From: Actinomycetes bacterium
GTDB lineage: Bacteria > Actinomycetota > Acidimicrobiia > Acidimicrobiales > Aldehydirespiratoraceae
Length of the DNA stretch: 64,000 bases
Assembly: GCA_024276495.1 (NCBI GenBank)
Contig: JAJRXC010000107.1
Coordinates: forward strand, 146,988-210,987
Reading direction: 5' to 3'
Of this stretch, positions 9,158-18,607 are shown piece after piece. Position 1 is the first letter of the stretch. Each line of letters begins with the position of its first letter. A program made the translations under genes and the position numbers. The notes under the pieces were generated by a model. It was not told the origin of the DNA. It saw only the letters and a list, made by a program, of their open reading frames with translations, and did no database searches.

Positions 9158-9664
9158 TCAGACGTCGCTCACCCGGTGGCGGGCGTCCTCGGCGCTGACC
9201 ACCGGCGGTTCGCTCGACCAGGGGAAGTTGATCCACTGGTCGGTCCGCTTCCACACGTAGTCGCATTTGACCAGGGAATGGGACTTCTCGTAGAGAACCG
9301 CGGTGCGGACCTCGCCGACTCGTTCCAGACAGAAGTCGTTGACCATCTTGAGGGTGTGGCCGGTGTCGGCGACGTCGTCGACGATCAGGACCGTGGCGTC
9401 GTCCATGTCGACGAAGTCGACGTAGGGCGGGAGCATCACCGGCACCGGGAGACGTTCGTCGACCCCGGTGTAGTACTCGCAGTTCATCACGTAGATGTTC
9501 TTGACCGAGAGGGCGTAGCCCAACGACCCGGCGACGAAGAGCCCACCCCGGGCGATCGACAGGATCATCTCCGGGCGGTAGCCGGCGTCGCCGACGAGGG
9601 TGGCCAGGTCACGTACGGCCGTGCCGTAGGTGGACCAGTCGAGGATCTCACGCTCTTCGCTCAT
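9158..9664 (-). CDS. Phosphoribosyltransferase (xanthine/hypoxanthine type)
   Basis: A 168-residue type I phosphoribosyltransferase, which transfers the phosphoribosyl group of PRPP to a purine base in salvage. The PRPP-binding motif is VLIVDDVADTGHTL (about 92-105), and an Arg-Gly motif (SIARGG) forms the pyrophosphate loop. The size fits bacterial Gpt/Hpt-like proteins, and the base specificity is not readable. The ATG at 9664 has no ribosome site but has TAGGTT (9676-9671) ending 6 nt before it, so the transcript is probably leaderless. Confidence 0.82.
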   Translation of the reverse strand: MSEEREILDWSTYGTAVRDLATLVGDAGYRPEMILSIARGGLFVAGSLGYALSVKNIYVMNCEYYTGVDERLPVPVMLPPYVDFVDMDDATVLIVDDVADTGHTLKMVNDFCLERVGEVRTAVLYEKSHSLVKCDYVWKRTDQWINFPWSSEPPVVSAEDARHRVSDV

Positions 9665-9732
9665 CGTCGCAACCTAGCCGCACCTGGCCGTCCTCCACCC
9701 CCCGCCCCCGCCCCCCGCCCTCGGCCCCGCCT

Positions 9733-9791
9733 CCCTGCTTTTCTGACGCGTTGATCGCGAATAGCGCGACGAACGCGTCAGAAAAGCAGGG
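9733..9791. repeat. 20-bp perfect inverted repeat with nested hairpin
   Basis: The arms 9733-9752 and 9772-9791 are perfect reverse complements. The 19-nt loop contains a second 5-bp hairpin (TCGCG at 9755-9759 with CGCGA at 9765-9769). It lies between two genes on the minus strand, after the end of the molybdopterin oxidoreductase gene. It may act as a terminator for that gene, although the only T-run (TTTT) is inside the stem. Confidence 0.8.
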
Positions 9792-9811
9792 GAGGGGGAG
9801 GGGGGAAAGGC

Positions 9812-11452
9812 CTAGACGTCGCGGACGTTGACGCGGATGGCGTGCCAGCCTTCGGCGCCGTCGGGAGCGACGTCCTTCGGGCCGATCGGCTGGAGCTGTC
9901 CGTCGCCGTCGACGGCGCGAACCCGAAGGACGTGTTGTCCGGGGGTCGCGTCCCAATCGGTACGCCACTGGACCCAGGTCTCATCGCTGCCCGGTGCGGC
10001 GATCTCACACGACACCCAGTTGTCGCTCTCATCGACCGAGAGCTGAACGTCGCTGATACCTCGTGGTGGTGACCAGGCGATCCCCGCGACCGCGATGCGG
10101 CCGGGGTCGACATTGTCGTTGTGGCCCGGGACGTCGATGCGCGACATCGTCTTCATCGGCCCTTCCTTGGCCCAGCCCCGAGGGATCCAGTAGCCGTCGA
10201 CCGCATCCCAGGTGGTGAGGTGGATCTCTTCGATCCACTTCACCGCGGAGACGTACCCGTAGAGTCCGGCCACGACGAGGCGGGCAGGGAAGCCGTGGAC
10301 GATCGGGAGGGGTTCGCCGTTCATCGCCACGACGAGCAGGGCCGTCCGGCCGTCGTCGAGGAGGTTCGTGGGAAAGCCGGCGGTCCAGTCGTCGACGGAG
10401 CGTCCGACGAGCTGCTCGGCCCCTTCCTGCACACCGGCCCGCTCGAGCAGCGTGGTCAACGGGACCCCGGTCCATCTGGCCGTCCCCACCAGGTCGGCGC
10501 CGATGTCGTTCGACACACACGACAAGGTGACGAGGTGCTCTTCGAGGTCCATCGCGAGGATCTCGTCGAAGGTCAACGTGTAGGGGTTGTCGACCATGCC
10601 GGTGAAGCTCAGCGACCAGGTGTCGGGGTCGACCTGGGGAACGCGGATGGCGGTGTCGATCCGGTAGAAGGTGTCGTTGGGGGTGACGAAGCTCGCGAGA
10701 CCGGGGATCTCGTCGAACGAGCCGGGCGTGATCGGCGCGGCCAGCGGAGCGGTGGTCGGCGGTCCGCTGGTCGGGGACACCAGATCGCTGAAGTCGAGCT
10801 CGCCCCGCGCCACCTCGGCGACGCTCTCACCGTCGATCTTGCCGGCCAGCCCGAATCCGGTGACCGCGACGGCTCCGGCGCCGGCCGACCAGCCGAGGAA
10901 GGCCCGACGGGTCGCCCGCTTGTCGCGGGGATCTTCCATGACCGTCGCGAACCGGGTCGGCCGGTGCATCCGGGCGAGCAGGAACAGCAGCGTCGCGATG
11001 CCGAGCGCAGCGGCCACGAGCGCCCAGATCCAGCTGGCGACGGCGGGCGACTGTGGGTTGCGGGCGGTGGTGAACCCGCCGAGAAGGCCGAAGGCGGCGA
11101 GCCCGACGATGCCGATCCGGTTGGAGATCCGGGCGGACAAGTCGCCGAGGACGGCGCCGAGGAGCAGCGCGACGATCGTGATGCCGGGAAGCAACCAGGC
11201 CTTGCCGTTGCTCCCGAAGTTCTCGATGTTGGCCCGGACGAGATCGCCGGGCGTGACATCGACGATCCACTCACCCACCCCGAGGACCAGGCCCGGAATG
11301 GTGTCGGAGAAGGCCGCGACCAGCTCACCGAAGACGAGGGCGACCGCCGCCGCGACGAGACCGGCCAGGGCCCCGAACCAGCGGGGATGGTCCGCCGCGG
11401 TGGCGCCGTCGTCGGCGGGAGTCGTCGGGTCGGATGTTTCTGCGTGGTTCAT
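9812..11452 (-). CDS. Membrane-anchored molybdopterin oxidoreductase (SuoX/YedY-like)
   Basis: A 546-residue protein. The N-terminal 170 residues hold about four or five transmembrane helices. A twin-arginine-like segment (ATRRAFLGWSAGAG, about 176-190) and one more hydrophobic stretch precede an oxidoreductase molybdopterin-binding domain (about 240-430). The conserved Mo-ligand Cys is in LSCVSND (near 311). A C-terminal Mo-cofactor dimerisation domain (about 440-546) completes the sulfite-oxidase-like layout. The ATG at 11452 has a GGAG site 7 nt upstream. The reading frame stays open for 650 nt further upstream, but that part lies antisense to rsgA and is not real. Sulfite or a protein methionine sulfoxide could be the substrate. 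Confidence 0.87.
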   Translation of the reverse strand: MNHAETSDPTTPADDGATAADHPRWFGALAGLVAAAVALVFGELVAAFSDTIPGLVLGVGEWIVDVTPGDLVRANIENFGSNGKAWLLPGITIVALLLGAVLGDLSARISNRIGIVGLAAFGLLGGFTTARNPQSPAVASWIWALVAAALGIATLLFLLARMHRPTRFATVMEDPRDKRATRRAFLGWSAGAGAVAVTGFGLAGKIDGESVAEVARGELDFSDLVSPTSGPPTTAPLAAPITPGSFDEIPGLASFVTPNDTFYRIDTAIRVPQVDPDTWSLSFTGMVDNPYTLTFDEILAMDLEEHLVTLSCVSNDIGADLVGTARWTGVPLTTLLERAGVQEGAEQLVGRSVDDWTAGFPTNLLDDGRTALLVVAMNGEPLPIVHGFPARLVVAGLYGYVSAVKWIEEIHLTTWDAVDGYWIPRGWAKEGPMKTMSRIDVPGHNDNVDPGRIAVAGIAWSPPRGISDVQLSVDESDNWVSCEIAAPGSDETWVQWRTDWDATPGQHVLRVRAVDGDGQLQPIGPKDVAPDGAEGWHAIRVNVRDV

Positions 11453-11477
11453 TTTGTTGCTCCGTGGACACTCAACG

Positions 11478-12635
11478 ATGCCGTGCGGGGGATCGGTTGG
11501 GCGCGATGGTCGGCGACCTCGCCGCACGTCGGAAACGTCGGCGTGGGCGGTTTGGTTCCCGATCCCTCCGAATTTCGCGAGACTGCGTGTCATCAGCACC
11601 TCGACACTCGACCCGTGGGGTCTTCGCCGACACCCGATCGCCGCCGACTCGCAGGTTGGTCGGATCGGCCGTGTGGTCCGCGTCGACCGGGGCGAGTGCG
11701 ACGTGATGACGGCAGACGGCCGGCTTCGAGTGCTCTCGGATTCGCAGCGGGCCCAGGACGACATCGCCCCGGTGACGGGCGACTGGGTCGAGGTCGCCGA
11801 CGAGGACGGACTCGGTGTCGTCATCACCCGGGTGTTCGACCGGATCACGAGCGTCAGCCGTCGAGACCCCGCGGAACGGGACCTGGAGCAGGTTCTCGCG
11901 GCGAACGCCGATGTCGTCGCGGTCGTGCACGGGCTGGATCGGTCGCTGCCGCCGGGCCGGCTCGAGCGGCTGCTGGTGCTCGCCCACAAGAGTGGCGCCG
12001 TGCCGCTGATCGTGTTGACCAAGGCCGACGACGTGCACGATCCCGAAACCGAGGCGATCGTGCGCTCCGTCGCGTGCGACATCCCGGTCGTCGTCACGAG
12101 CATCGTCGACGGCCGCGGCCTCGGCGAGCTGCAGGATCACCTCGGCCCGGGTCGCACGTTGGCGCTGATCGGTGCGAGTGGGGTCGGGAAGTCCGCGCTG
12201 GTCAACGCCCTCGTCGGTGAGGACCTGCTCGACGTGGGTGAGGTTCGGGCTTCCGACGCGAAGGGACGTCACACCACAACGGCTCGCGAGCTCGTGTTGT
12301 TGCCCGGCGACAAGGGGCTTCTCCTCGACACCCCCGGGATCCGGGCCATCGGCCTGTGGGAAGCGGAGTGGGCGCTCGAACTGGTCTTCGGTGACCTGGA
12401 GGAGCTGGCCTCCCGATGTCGGTTCGGCGACTGCGCCCACGACGCCGAACCGGGTTGTGCGATCGTTTCGGCTGTCGACGGCGGTCTCGTCGACGGGCGT
12501 CGTGTCGAGCGCTACCGGGCGCTGGCCCGCGAACTCGCGGCGCAGCGAGAACGTGAGGAGGAACGGGAGCGTCGAGAGAAAAAGGCCGGCCCCGGTCGGC
12601 GGGGTCGGGGCCGGGGTGGAAACCGTCGGCGTTGA
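11478..12635 (+). CDS. rsgA: Small ribosomal subunit biogenesis GTPase RsgA
   Basis: RsgA is a circularly permuted GTPase that checks late maturation of the 30S subunit. An N-terminal OB domain (VGRIGRVVRVDRGECDVMTA) is followed by G4 (LTKAD), G1 (GASGVGKSALVNAL) and G3 (DTPGI) in the permuted order. A zinc knuckle (CRFGDCAH...C) precedes a basic C-terminal tail (RRGRGRGGNRRR). The start is uncertain. The only in-frame ATG or GTG codons near the homology boundary are ATG 11478 (385 aa, used here) and GTG 11673 (320 aa). RsgA-like sequence begins at about 11600, so a CTG at 11583 is also possible. The gene is divergent from the molybdopterin oxidoreductase. Confidence 0.93.
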   Translation: MPCGGSVGRDGRRPRRTSETSAWAVWFPIPPNFARLRVISTSTLDPWGLRRHPIAADSQVGRIGRVVRVDRGECDVMTADGRLRVLSDSQRAQDDIAPVTGDWVEVADEDGLGVVITRVFDRITSVSRRDPAERDLEQVLAANADVVAVVHGLDRSLPPGRLERLLVLAHKSGAVPLIVLTKADDVHDPETEAIVRSVACDIPVVVTSIVDGRGLGELQDHLGPGRTLALIGASGVGKSALVNALVGEDLLDVGEVRASDAKGRHTTTARELVLLPGDKGLLLDTPGIRAIGLWEAEWALELVFGDLEELASRCRFGDCAHDAEPGCAIVSAVDGGLVDGRRVERYRALARELAAQREREEERERREKKAGPGRRGRGRGGNRRR

Positions 12636-12648
12636 TCCGCTCGACGCC

Positions 12649-14142
12649 TCATCCCTCCCGAGCGGCGAGCGCGCGCCGGTCGATCTTGTCGCTCGAGTTG
12701 CGGGGAAGTTCCTCGACGATCCGGATCGCTTCGGGCAACTTGTACGACGCGAGCGCGGCGGCGCCGAACGTCCGCAGCTCGTCGAGTGACGGCGGCGTCC
12801 GGCCCGCGGTGGCGACCACGACCGCCACGCCGATCTCACCCATGACCTCGTCGGGCCGGGGAACCAGCGCGATCTCCGCGACGGCCGGATGAGCGATCAG
12901 CACCGACTCGACCTCCATGGGGTAGACGTTGTAGCCCCCGCGGATGAACATCTCCTTGAGCCGACCGGCCAGCCGATAGCAGCCCCGCTCGTCGACCCGG
13001 GCGAGGTCGCCGGTCCGCAGCCAGCCGTCGACGAGCGTCTCGGCCGTCCCTTCCGGGTCGTTCCAGTAGCCCGACATCACGCAGTCGGAACGGAGCCAGA
13101 GTTCGCCGATGGTGCCGGCGGCGACCGGTTCGCCGTCGGCATCCCGGATCGACGCGTCGACGCCGGGACGCGGCCGGCCGATGGTGTGCAGGGCCTCCTC
13201 GTCGTCGGCGTCGAGCGCGGTGCCGAGGCCGATGCCGCCGCTCTCCGTCGACGAGTAGCGGATCGAGTAGCCGGCGCGGAACTTCTCACGACACTCGTGA
13301 ACGAGGGCCGGCGGTGATGCGGCGCCACCGGCGACCACGGCCTTTACCGCGGAGAAGTCGAGCTCGTCGATGAGCCGGTGGCGCACCATGAGGGCGAGCT
13401 GGGGGGCGACCCCGGTGACCGCCGGCATTCGGTGGTCGGCGATCAGCCGGAGGACCGGCCCCGCCGACCAACGGTCGAGCAGATGGGTGGTCCGTCCACT
13501 GGCGAGGAGCCATGGGAGCTTCGTCATGAAGCCGACGTGGGCGAAATGGGTCGGTGAGATTCCGTGGCCGCTGCCCCCCCAGGCGCCGCCGGTGTCGAGC
13601 TCGGCGATCGCCTCGAGTTGTCGGCCGGTGTAGAAGGCGCCCTTGGGCATGCCGGTCGACCCGCTTGTGAAGCAGATGCACACCGGCCGGTCGCGATCCG
13701 CGGTCGGCGTCGACCGGGGCGCCGTACCGCCGGTCCGGAACGCCTCGGCCACGGTGTCGGCACTGGTGCCGGGGCGCATCGACTCGACCGGGGTTCGGCG
13801 ACCCTGCGTCGTGTCGGACAGGTCCTCGGCGACGATGATCAGCGCCGGGTCGACGACATCGAGGCAGGCCCCGATCTCGCGCGTCCGCAGCTTCGGGTTG
13901 AGGCCTGCGGTCACGGCCCCGAGGCGGGCAAGGGCGAGGTAGAGCACCACATAGTCGACGGTCGACCACATGACGAGGGCGACGGCGTCGCCCTCACCGA
14001 TCCCGCGGGTTCGGAGCCCGGCTGCGGCCTCGTCGACGGCCCGGTCCAACTCCGCATAGGTGATGCCCCATCCGGCTTCGGTGAGATAGGCGTGTCGGTC
14101 GGCGAAGTCGGTGGCCGCACGGCGGCAGATGTCGGTGAGCAC
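12649..14142 (-). CDS. Acyl-CoA synthetase (class I adenylate-forming)
   Basis: A 497-residue AMP-binding enzyme that activates a carboxylic acid to its acyl-AMP and then the CoA thioester. Seen motifs are the P-loop CFTSGSTGMPKG, the A5-like YSSTESGG, the A7 GDLARV and the A10 lysine in RNSSDKIDRR. The GTG start at 14142 is preceded by TACGAT (14154-14149) with a 6-nt gap, a leaderless arrangement. It is divergent from an amidase 61 bp away. The acid substrate is unknown; the family includes medium- and long-chain fatty acid and aromatic acid ligases. It is clearly distinct from the ligase ending at 15604. Confidence 0.87.
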   Translation of the reverse strand: MLTDICRRAATDFADRHAYLTEAGWGITYAELDRAVDEAAAGLRTRGIGEGDAVALVMWSTVDYVVLYLALARLGAVTAGLNPKLRTREIGACLDVVDPALIIVAEDLSDTTQGRRTPVESMRPGTSADTVAEAFRTGGTAPRSTPTADRDRPVCICFTSGSTGMPKGAFYTGRQLEAIAELDTGGAWGGSGHGISPTHFAHVGFMTKLPWLLASGRTTHLLDRWSAGPVLRLIADHRMPAVTGVAPQLALMVRHRLIDELDFSAVKAVVAGGAASPPALVHECREKFRAGYSIRYSSTESGGIGLGTALDADDEEALHTIGRPRPGVDASIRDADGEPVAAGTIGELWLRSDCVMSGYWNDPEGTAETLVDGWLRTGDLARVDERGCYRLAGRLKEMFIRGGYNVYPMEVESVLIAHPAVAEIALVPRPDEVMGEIGVAVVVATAGRTPPSLDELRTFGAAALASYKLPEAIRIVEELPRNSSDKIDRRALAAREG

Positions 14143-14203
14143 CCAGGGATCGTAGGGTGAGCGCAGTCGCCGGGATCAACCGGCCCTAAGCAAAGGGGAA
14201 CTG

Positions 14204-15583
14204 ATGTCGGACGGACCATGGATGGGCGACGTGGTGTCGCTGGTCGAGGCGTTTCGAACCGGGGAACGTCATCCGCGGGAAGAGGCCGAGGCGACGCTCG
14301 CTGCGGTGGCCGCCGACGACCTGAACGCGGTCTGCCACATCGACGGCGACGCGGCCCTCGCCGCCGCCGACCATGCCGACGTGTCCCTTCCCTTCGGCGG
14401 TGTGCCGTTGGCCGTGAAAGAACTGCTCCAAGTCGGCGGCTGGCCCGACACGGAAGCGTCGCTCGCCTTCGCCGACCGGGTCGCGGCGGCCGACTCGGTC
14501 TCCGTCGAGCGACTGAAGGCCGCCGGCGCGATCCCGACCGTGCAGACCACATCGAGCGAGTTCGGTGGTGTCAACCAGACCACGACCAAGCTCCACGGCG
14601 TCACCCGCAACCCGTGGGGTCCCGACCGGACGCCGGGAGGGTCGTCGGGTGGGTCGGCGGCGGGCGTCGCCGGGGGCCTGTTCGCGCTCGCGACGGCGAG
14701 CGACGGGGGCGGCTCCATTCGGATCCCGGCCGGGTTCTGTGGGCTCGTCGGTCTCAAGTCCACGTTCGGTCGCGTCCCCCGCGGGCCGGTGCTGGGGAAC
14801 CTCACCTCGGTCGAGGGGTGCGTGAGCCGCAGCGTGCGCGACTCGGCCCGGTTCCTCGATGTCGCCAACGGTGCCGATCGGCGTGACCCGATGAGCCTTC
14901 CACGGGTGGAGGGATTCGAGGCCGACTTGGGCGCGGGCATCGAGGATCTCGCCGGTCTCCGGGTCGCGATCGTCGTCGACCTCGGCTGTGCCGTCGTCGC
15001 CCCGGAGACCGAGGAGCTCGTCCTCGCCGCCGCGCAGGAGCTGGTCGCGGCGATGGGGGCGACCCGTGTCGACATCGATCTGCGGTTGCCCAACATCATG
15101 GGGGCGTGGGGTTTGACCGGTTCGATCGGGTTGCGCCGCGAGCTGGGCGATCGGTGGCCGGATTGCGCGCCGCTCCTGACCGGGGTGATGCGGGCCGGTC
15201 AGGAGCGGGCGGAGGCGCAGGTGGATCTCGCGGCGATGGTGATGGCCGACACCCGCCGGATCGAGCTCAACGTCGCGATGGCCGACATGTTCGCCGCGGC
15301 CGACATCGTGATGGCCGCCACCAACCCGTCGACGGCGTTCGATGCCGAAGGACGTCTGCCGAGCGTGTTCGGTGGTCGCGAGTCGACGCCGGCGAACAAT
15401 GGTGCGCTCACCGCCCCCTCGAACATCTACGGCAATCCGGCGATCTCGCTGCCGGCCGGCAACGCGAGCGACGGACTTCCCGTGGGACTTCAGGTTCTCG
15501 CGCCGCACCACCACGAGCAGCAGCTGCTCGACATCGGTCTGGTGTGGGAACGAACCCGTCCGTGGGCGCTGACCGCCCGGTGA
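14204..15583 (+). CDS. Amidase, amidase-signature family
   Basis: A 459-residue amide hydrolase of the amidase signature family. The Ser-cisSer-Lys triad is visible: Lys in LAVKE (about 69), the Gly/Ser-rich [10 protein letters not shown] (about 146-155) with the cis-Ser, and the nucleophile Ser in GGGSIRIP (about 169). The ATG at 14204 has an AGGGGAA ribosome site. The substrate cannot be inferred; relatives hydrolyse aryl amides, nitrile-derived amides or 6-aminohexanoate dimers. It is convergent with the acyl-CoA synthetase ending at 15604. Confidence 0.87.
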   Translation: MSDGPWMGDVVSLVEAFRTGERHPREEAEATLAAVAADDLNAVCHIDGDAALAAADHADVSLPFGGVPLAVKELLQVGGWPDTEASLAFADRVAAADSVSVERLKAAGAIPTVQTTSSEFGGVNQTTTKLHGVTRNPWGPDRTPGGSSGGSAAGVAGGLFALATASDGGGSIRIPAGFCGLVGLKSTFGRVPRGPVLGNLTSVEGCVSRSVRDSARFLDVANGADRRDPMSLPRVEGFEADLGAGIEDLAGLRVAIVVDLGCAVVAPETEELVLAAAQELVAAMGATRVDIDLRLPNIMGAWGLTGSIGLRRELGDRWPDCAPLLTGVMRAGQERAEAQVDLAAMVMADTRRIELNVAMADMFAAADIVMAATNPSTAFDAEGRLPSVFGGRESTPANNGALTAPSNIYGNPAISLPAGNASDGLPVGLQVLAPHHHEQQLLDIGLVWERTRPWALTAR

Positions 15584-15603
15584 GACGGTACCGGGCCGCC
15601 TCG

Positions 15604-17292
15604 TCAGTCTTCGATGAAGGTGTTCTCGGCGTCGCCGCGCAGCACGGCCTTGAGGATCTTGCCGCTCGCGTTGCGGGGAAGTGGGTCGGTGCGGATCTCC
15701 CAGTGGGTCGGCACCTTGAAGGCGGCCAGGGTCTCGCTCCCCCAGCGGCTCAGCGCGTCCGGGTCGGGTGAGGCGCCCGGGTTGGCGACGACGACGGCCT
15801 TCACCTCCTGACCGAGCTCGCGGTGGTCCACGCCGATCACCGCGACCTCTCGGACGTCGGGATGCTCGTCGAGACGGTTCTCGATCTCGGTCGGGTAGAT
15901 GTTCTCTCCACCCCGGATGATCAGGTCGTTGCGACGGCTGGCCAGGAACAACATGCCGTCACGCATGTGACCGAAGTCGCCGGTCCGGAGCCAGCGTCCC
16001 GGTCGGATCGTTTCTTCGGTGGCCTCCGGATCGTCCCAATAGCCCGGGATGACCATCGGTCCCCTGATGCAGACGTTGCCGATCTCGCCATCGGGCAGCG
16101 GTTGATCGTCGTCGTCGAATATCGCGACGTCGGCGGTGGGAATCGGGTAGCCGACCGTGTCGGGGTGGGCGGCGAGGATGTCGTCGGAGGCGTGGGTGGC
16201 CAGGCCGGAACACTCGGTGAGCCCGTACCCGACGCCGACCGCATGCTTCGCCTGGGGGATGGCGACCCGACAGGCCCGGAGCAGTTCTGGCGACCACACC
16301 GAACCTCCGCCGCCGATCGACTGCACGCTCGATGTGTCGTACCGGTCGAAGTGGGGGTGTTCGATGATCCGCCACATCTGGGTGGTCACCCCGCTCCATG
16401 CGGTGATGCGGTGCTGCTCGGTGAGTCGAAGGACCTTCTCGGGGTCGAAGCGGCCGGTCGTCCAGAGGTGTCCCTGCCCGGACGCGATCGCGGTGATCGC
16501 GGCCGCGTGAAGACCCGAGATGTGAAACAGCGGGCTCGCGGCCAGGCGCAGGGGCGGGTCCTGGGGCCCGTCGTCGTCGGAGGGCCATCGGATCATGTCG
16601 CGGGCGCCGAGCATGAACGCGCACGACGTGTAGGCGATGAAGTTGCGGTGGGTGTTGATCGCACCCTTCGCCCGTCCGGTGGTGCCCGACGTGAAGAGGA
16701 TCGCGGCGGGGTCGTCTTCCGCGATCGGCGTGTCGGGGAGCGCCGCGGCGGCGCCGTAGTCGAGGAGATCGGCGAAGTCGTCCTCCACGACGATGACCGG
16801 CATGCGGGGAGCGCGGTCGAGGCGTTCGAGCCGTCGACGGTCGGCGATGAGGACCCTCGGGGTGGTGAGCTCGAGACCGTGGCGGATCTCATCGGCCGTC
16901 CACCAGCCGTTGAGGGCAACGGCGACGGCGCCGAGCGAGGTGATCGCCCAGAAGGCCTGGATCCATTCCGGGGAGTTGGCCCCCAGGATCGCCACGCGGT
17001 CGCCGGAGGCGACACCGTGGAAGTCGCGGAGCGCAGCGGCGACGGCGGCGGCGTCGCGGATGTTCTCCTCGAACGTCGCGGCCCGGCCGTCGTCGAACAG
17101 GTAGTAGCGCGCCGACCCGCCACCGTGGTTCGCCGAGGCCGACAGCATCTCGCGCAGGTTGGCCATCCGGTTCTTGACGACCGTCATCTCCTCGCCGAGG
17201 ACCGTCTCCGTCGTGGTCTCGAAGAAGCCACCCTCGCCCGTCAGGAAGGCATGGGCTTCGGGGACGGTCATGGTCGGGCCGCTCGTGCTCAT
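15604..17292 (-). CDS. Fatty-acid-type acyl-CoA synthetase
   Basis: A 562-residue adenylate-forming ligase with the P-loop LFTSGTTGRAKG, A5 GYGLTECSG, A7 RTGDFGHM and A10 lysine in PRNASGKILKAV. It is closely related to the ligase at 43083-44792: both carry the unusual stretch NGWWTADEIRH followed by ELTTPR, so they are paralogues. The ATG at 17292 is preceded by TAGATT (17304-17299) with a 6-nt gap, a leaderless start. The divergent neighbour is an acyl-CoA dehydrogenase, which suggests a small beta-oxidation locus. Chain length is unknown. Confidence 0.88.
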   Translation of the reverse strand: MSTSGPTMTVPEAHAFLTGEGGFFETTTETVLGEEMTVVKNRMANLREMLSASANHGGGSARYYLFDDGRAATFEENIRDAAAVAAALRDFHGVASGDRVAILGANSPEWIQAFWAITSLGAVAVALNGWWTADEIRHGLELTTPRVLIADRRRLERLDRAPRMPVIVVEDDFADLLDYGAAAALPDTPIAEDDPAAILFTSGTTGRAKGAINTHRNFIAYTSCAFMLGARDMIRWPSDDDGPQDPPLRLAASPLFHISGLHAAAITAIASGQGHLWTTGRFDPEKVLRLTEQHRITAWSGVTTQMWRIIEHPHFDRYDTSSVQSIGGGGSVWSPELLRACRVAIPQAKHAVGVGYGLTECSGLATHASDDILAAHPDTVGYPIPTADVAIFDDDDQPLPDGEIGNVCIRGPMVIPGYWDDPEATEETIRPGRWLRTGDFGHMRDGMLFLASRRNDLIIRGGENIYPTEIENRLDEHPDVREVAVIGVDHRELGQEVKAVVVANPGASPDPDALSRWGSETLAAFKVPTHWEIRTDPLPRNASGKILKAVLRGDAENTFIED

Positions 17293-17355
17293 GGGCCGAA
17301 TCTACCCGACGCCCGAATCTGATGGATCGTCAGATTGTCGCTACGCTCCGGCCCC

Positions 17356-18579
17356 ATGGACGTGTTGCTCGACCCTTCGCTCGAGGAGTTCCGAGACGAG
17401 GTCCGCACATGGCTCGAGGCCCACGTCGTCGGGGAGTTCTCGAGATGGCGGGGCAAGGGGCTCACCGGTCAGGAGGACGTTCCGGTGGAGGTCCAGCTCG
17501 ACTGGGAGCGCGAGCTCGCCGGGGGCGGCTGGCTCGGCATCGACTTCCCCGAGTCGATCGGGGGTCGCGGTTGCTCTCTCGCCGAACAGGTCGTCTTCTT
17601 CAAGACCTATGTCGAGGCCCGGGCCCCCGGTCGACTTCCCAATGTCGGGGTCACCCTCCTCGGGCCGACGCTGATGGCGTTCGGAGACGACGAACAGCAA
17701 CGCCGGTTCGTTCCCCGCATCCTGTCCGGCGAGGAGATGTGGTGCCAGGGGTACTCCGAGCCGGACGCCGGCTCAGACCTCGCCAACGTCAAGACCCGCG
17801 CCGTACTGGTCGACGGACGGTGGATCGTGAACGGCCAGAAGGTCTGGACCTCTCTGGCCCAATACGCCCAGTGGGCCTTTGTCGTCGCCCGCACCGAGGT
17901 CGGGTCGGTCCGCCATGCCGGCCTCAGCTATCTGTTGGTGCCGATGGACCAGCCCGGCGTCGAGATACGACCGATCGTGCAGATCACCGGCGGCAGCGAG
18001 TTCAACGAGACCTTCTTCAGCGACGCGACGACCGAGGAATCGATGGTCGTCGGCGGTGTCGGCAACGGCTGGTCGGTCGCGATGGGCACGCTCGCGTTCG
18101 AGCGGGGCGCGTCGACGCTCGGTCAGCAGGTGTCCTTTCGTCAGGAGTTCGACGACATGATCGCGATCGCAAAGGCGAACGGCGGTTGGGACGACACCGT
18201 GCTGCGCCAGGAGCTCATGGAGAGCTACATACGGCTCGAGATCCTCCGCTACAACCAACTCCGCATGCTCACCGCGTTGACCAGCGACGGTGTGCCCGGT
18301 CCAGAGATGTCGATCGGCAAGCTGTTCTGGGCCGGTTGGCACCGACAGATGGGCGAGCTCCTCATGCGGGTCAAGGGCACCGCCTCGATGGTCGCCGACG
18401 ACGACGCCCACACGGGTCATGAGATCTCCGGTCCCGGCGCGCATCGGTCCTATCCCATCGACAAGGAGCAGCGAACCTTTCTCTACAGCCGCGCCCACAC
18501 GATCTACGGCGGATCGAATCAGATCCAGCGAAACGTGATCGGCGAGCGGGTGCTCGGGTTGCCCCGCGAACCGCGCTGA
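17356..18579 (+). CDS. Acyl-CoA dehydrogenase
   Basis: A 407-residue FAD-dependent acyl-CoA dehydrogenase, which introduces the alpha-beta double bond in an acyl-CoA. Conserved family signatures are WCQGYSEPDAGSDLA (about 126-140), NGQKVWTS (flavin contact), and the C-terminal IYGGSNQIQRNVIGERVLGL, where the nucleotide part of FAD binds. The start ATG at 17356 lies 8 nt after TACGCT (17342-17347), so it is probably leaderless; a TTG at 17335 would overlap the promoter. It is divergent from the acyl-CoA synthetase at 15604-17292. Branched or sterol side chains are possible substrates, but this is not shown. Confidence 0.9.
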   Translation: MDVLLDPSLEEFRDEVRTWLEAHVVGEFSRWRGKGLTGQEDVPVEVQLDWERELAGGGWLGIDFPESIGGRGCSLAEQVVFFKTYVEARAPGRLPNVGVTLLGPTLMAFGDDEQQRRFVPRILSGEEMWCQGYSEPDAGSDLANVKTRAVLVDGRWIVNGQKVWTSLAQYAQWAFVVARTEVGSVRHAGLSYLLVPMDQPGVEIRPIVQITGGSEFNETFFSDATTEESMVVGGVGNGWSVAMGTLAFERGASTLGQQVSFRQEFDDMIAIAKANGGWDDTVLRQELMESYIRLEILRYNQLRMLTALTSDGVPGPEMSIGKLFWAGWHRQMGELLMRVKGTASMVADDDAHTGHEISGPGAHRSYPIDKEQRTFLYSRAHTIYGGSNQIQRNVIGERVLGLPREPR

Positions 18580-18607
18580 TCGACTCGCGCTCGGTAGCAT
18601 CGGCGGC

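Noticed and set aside
11453..12103. N-terminal extension of the molybdopterin oxidoreductase
   Set aside because: It is antisense to rsgA; the ATG at 11452 has a good ribosome site.
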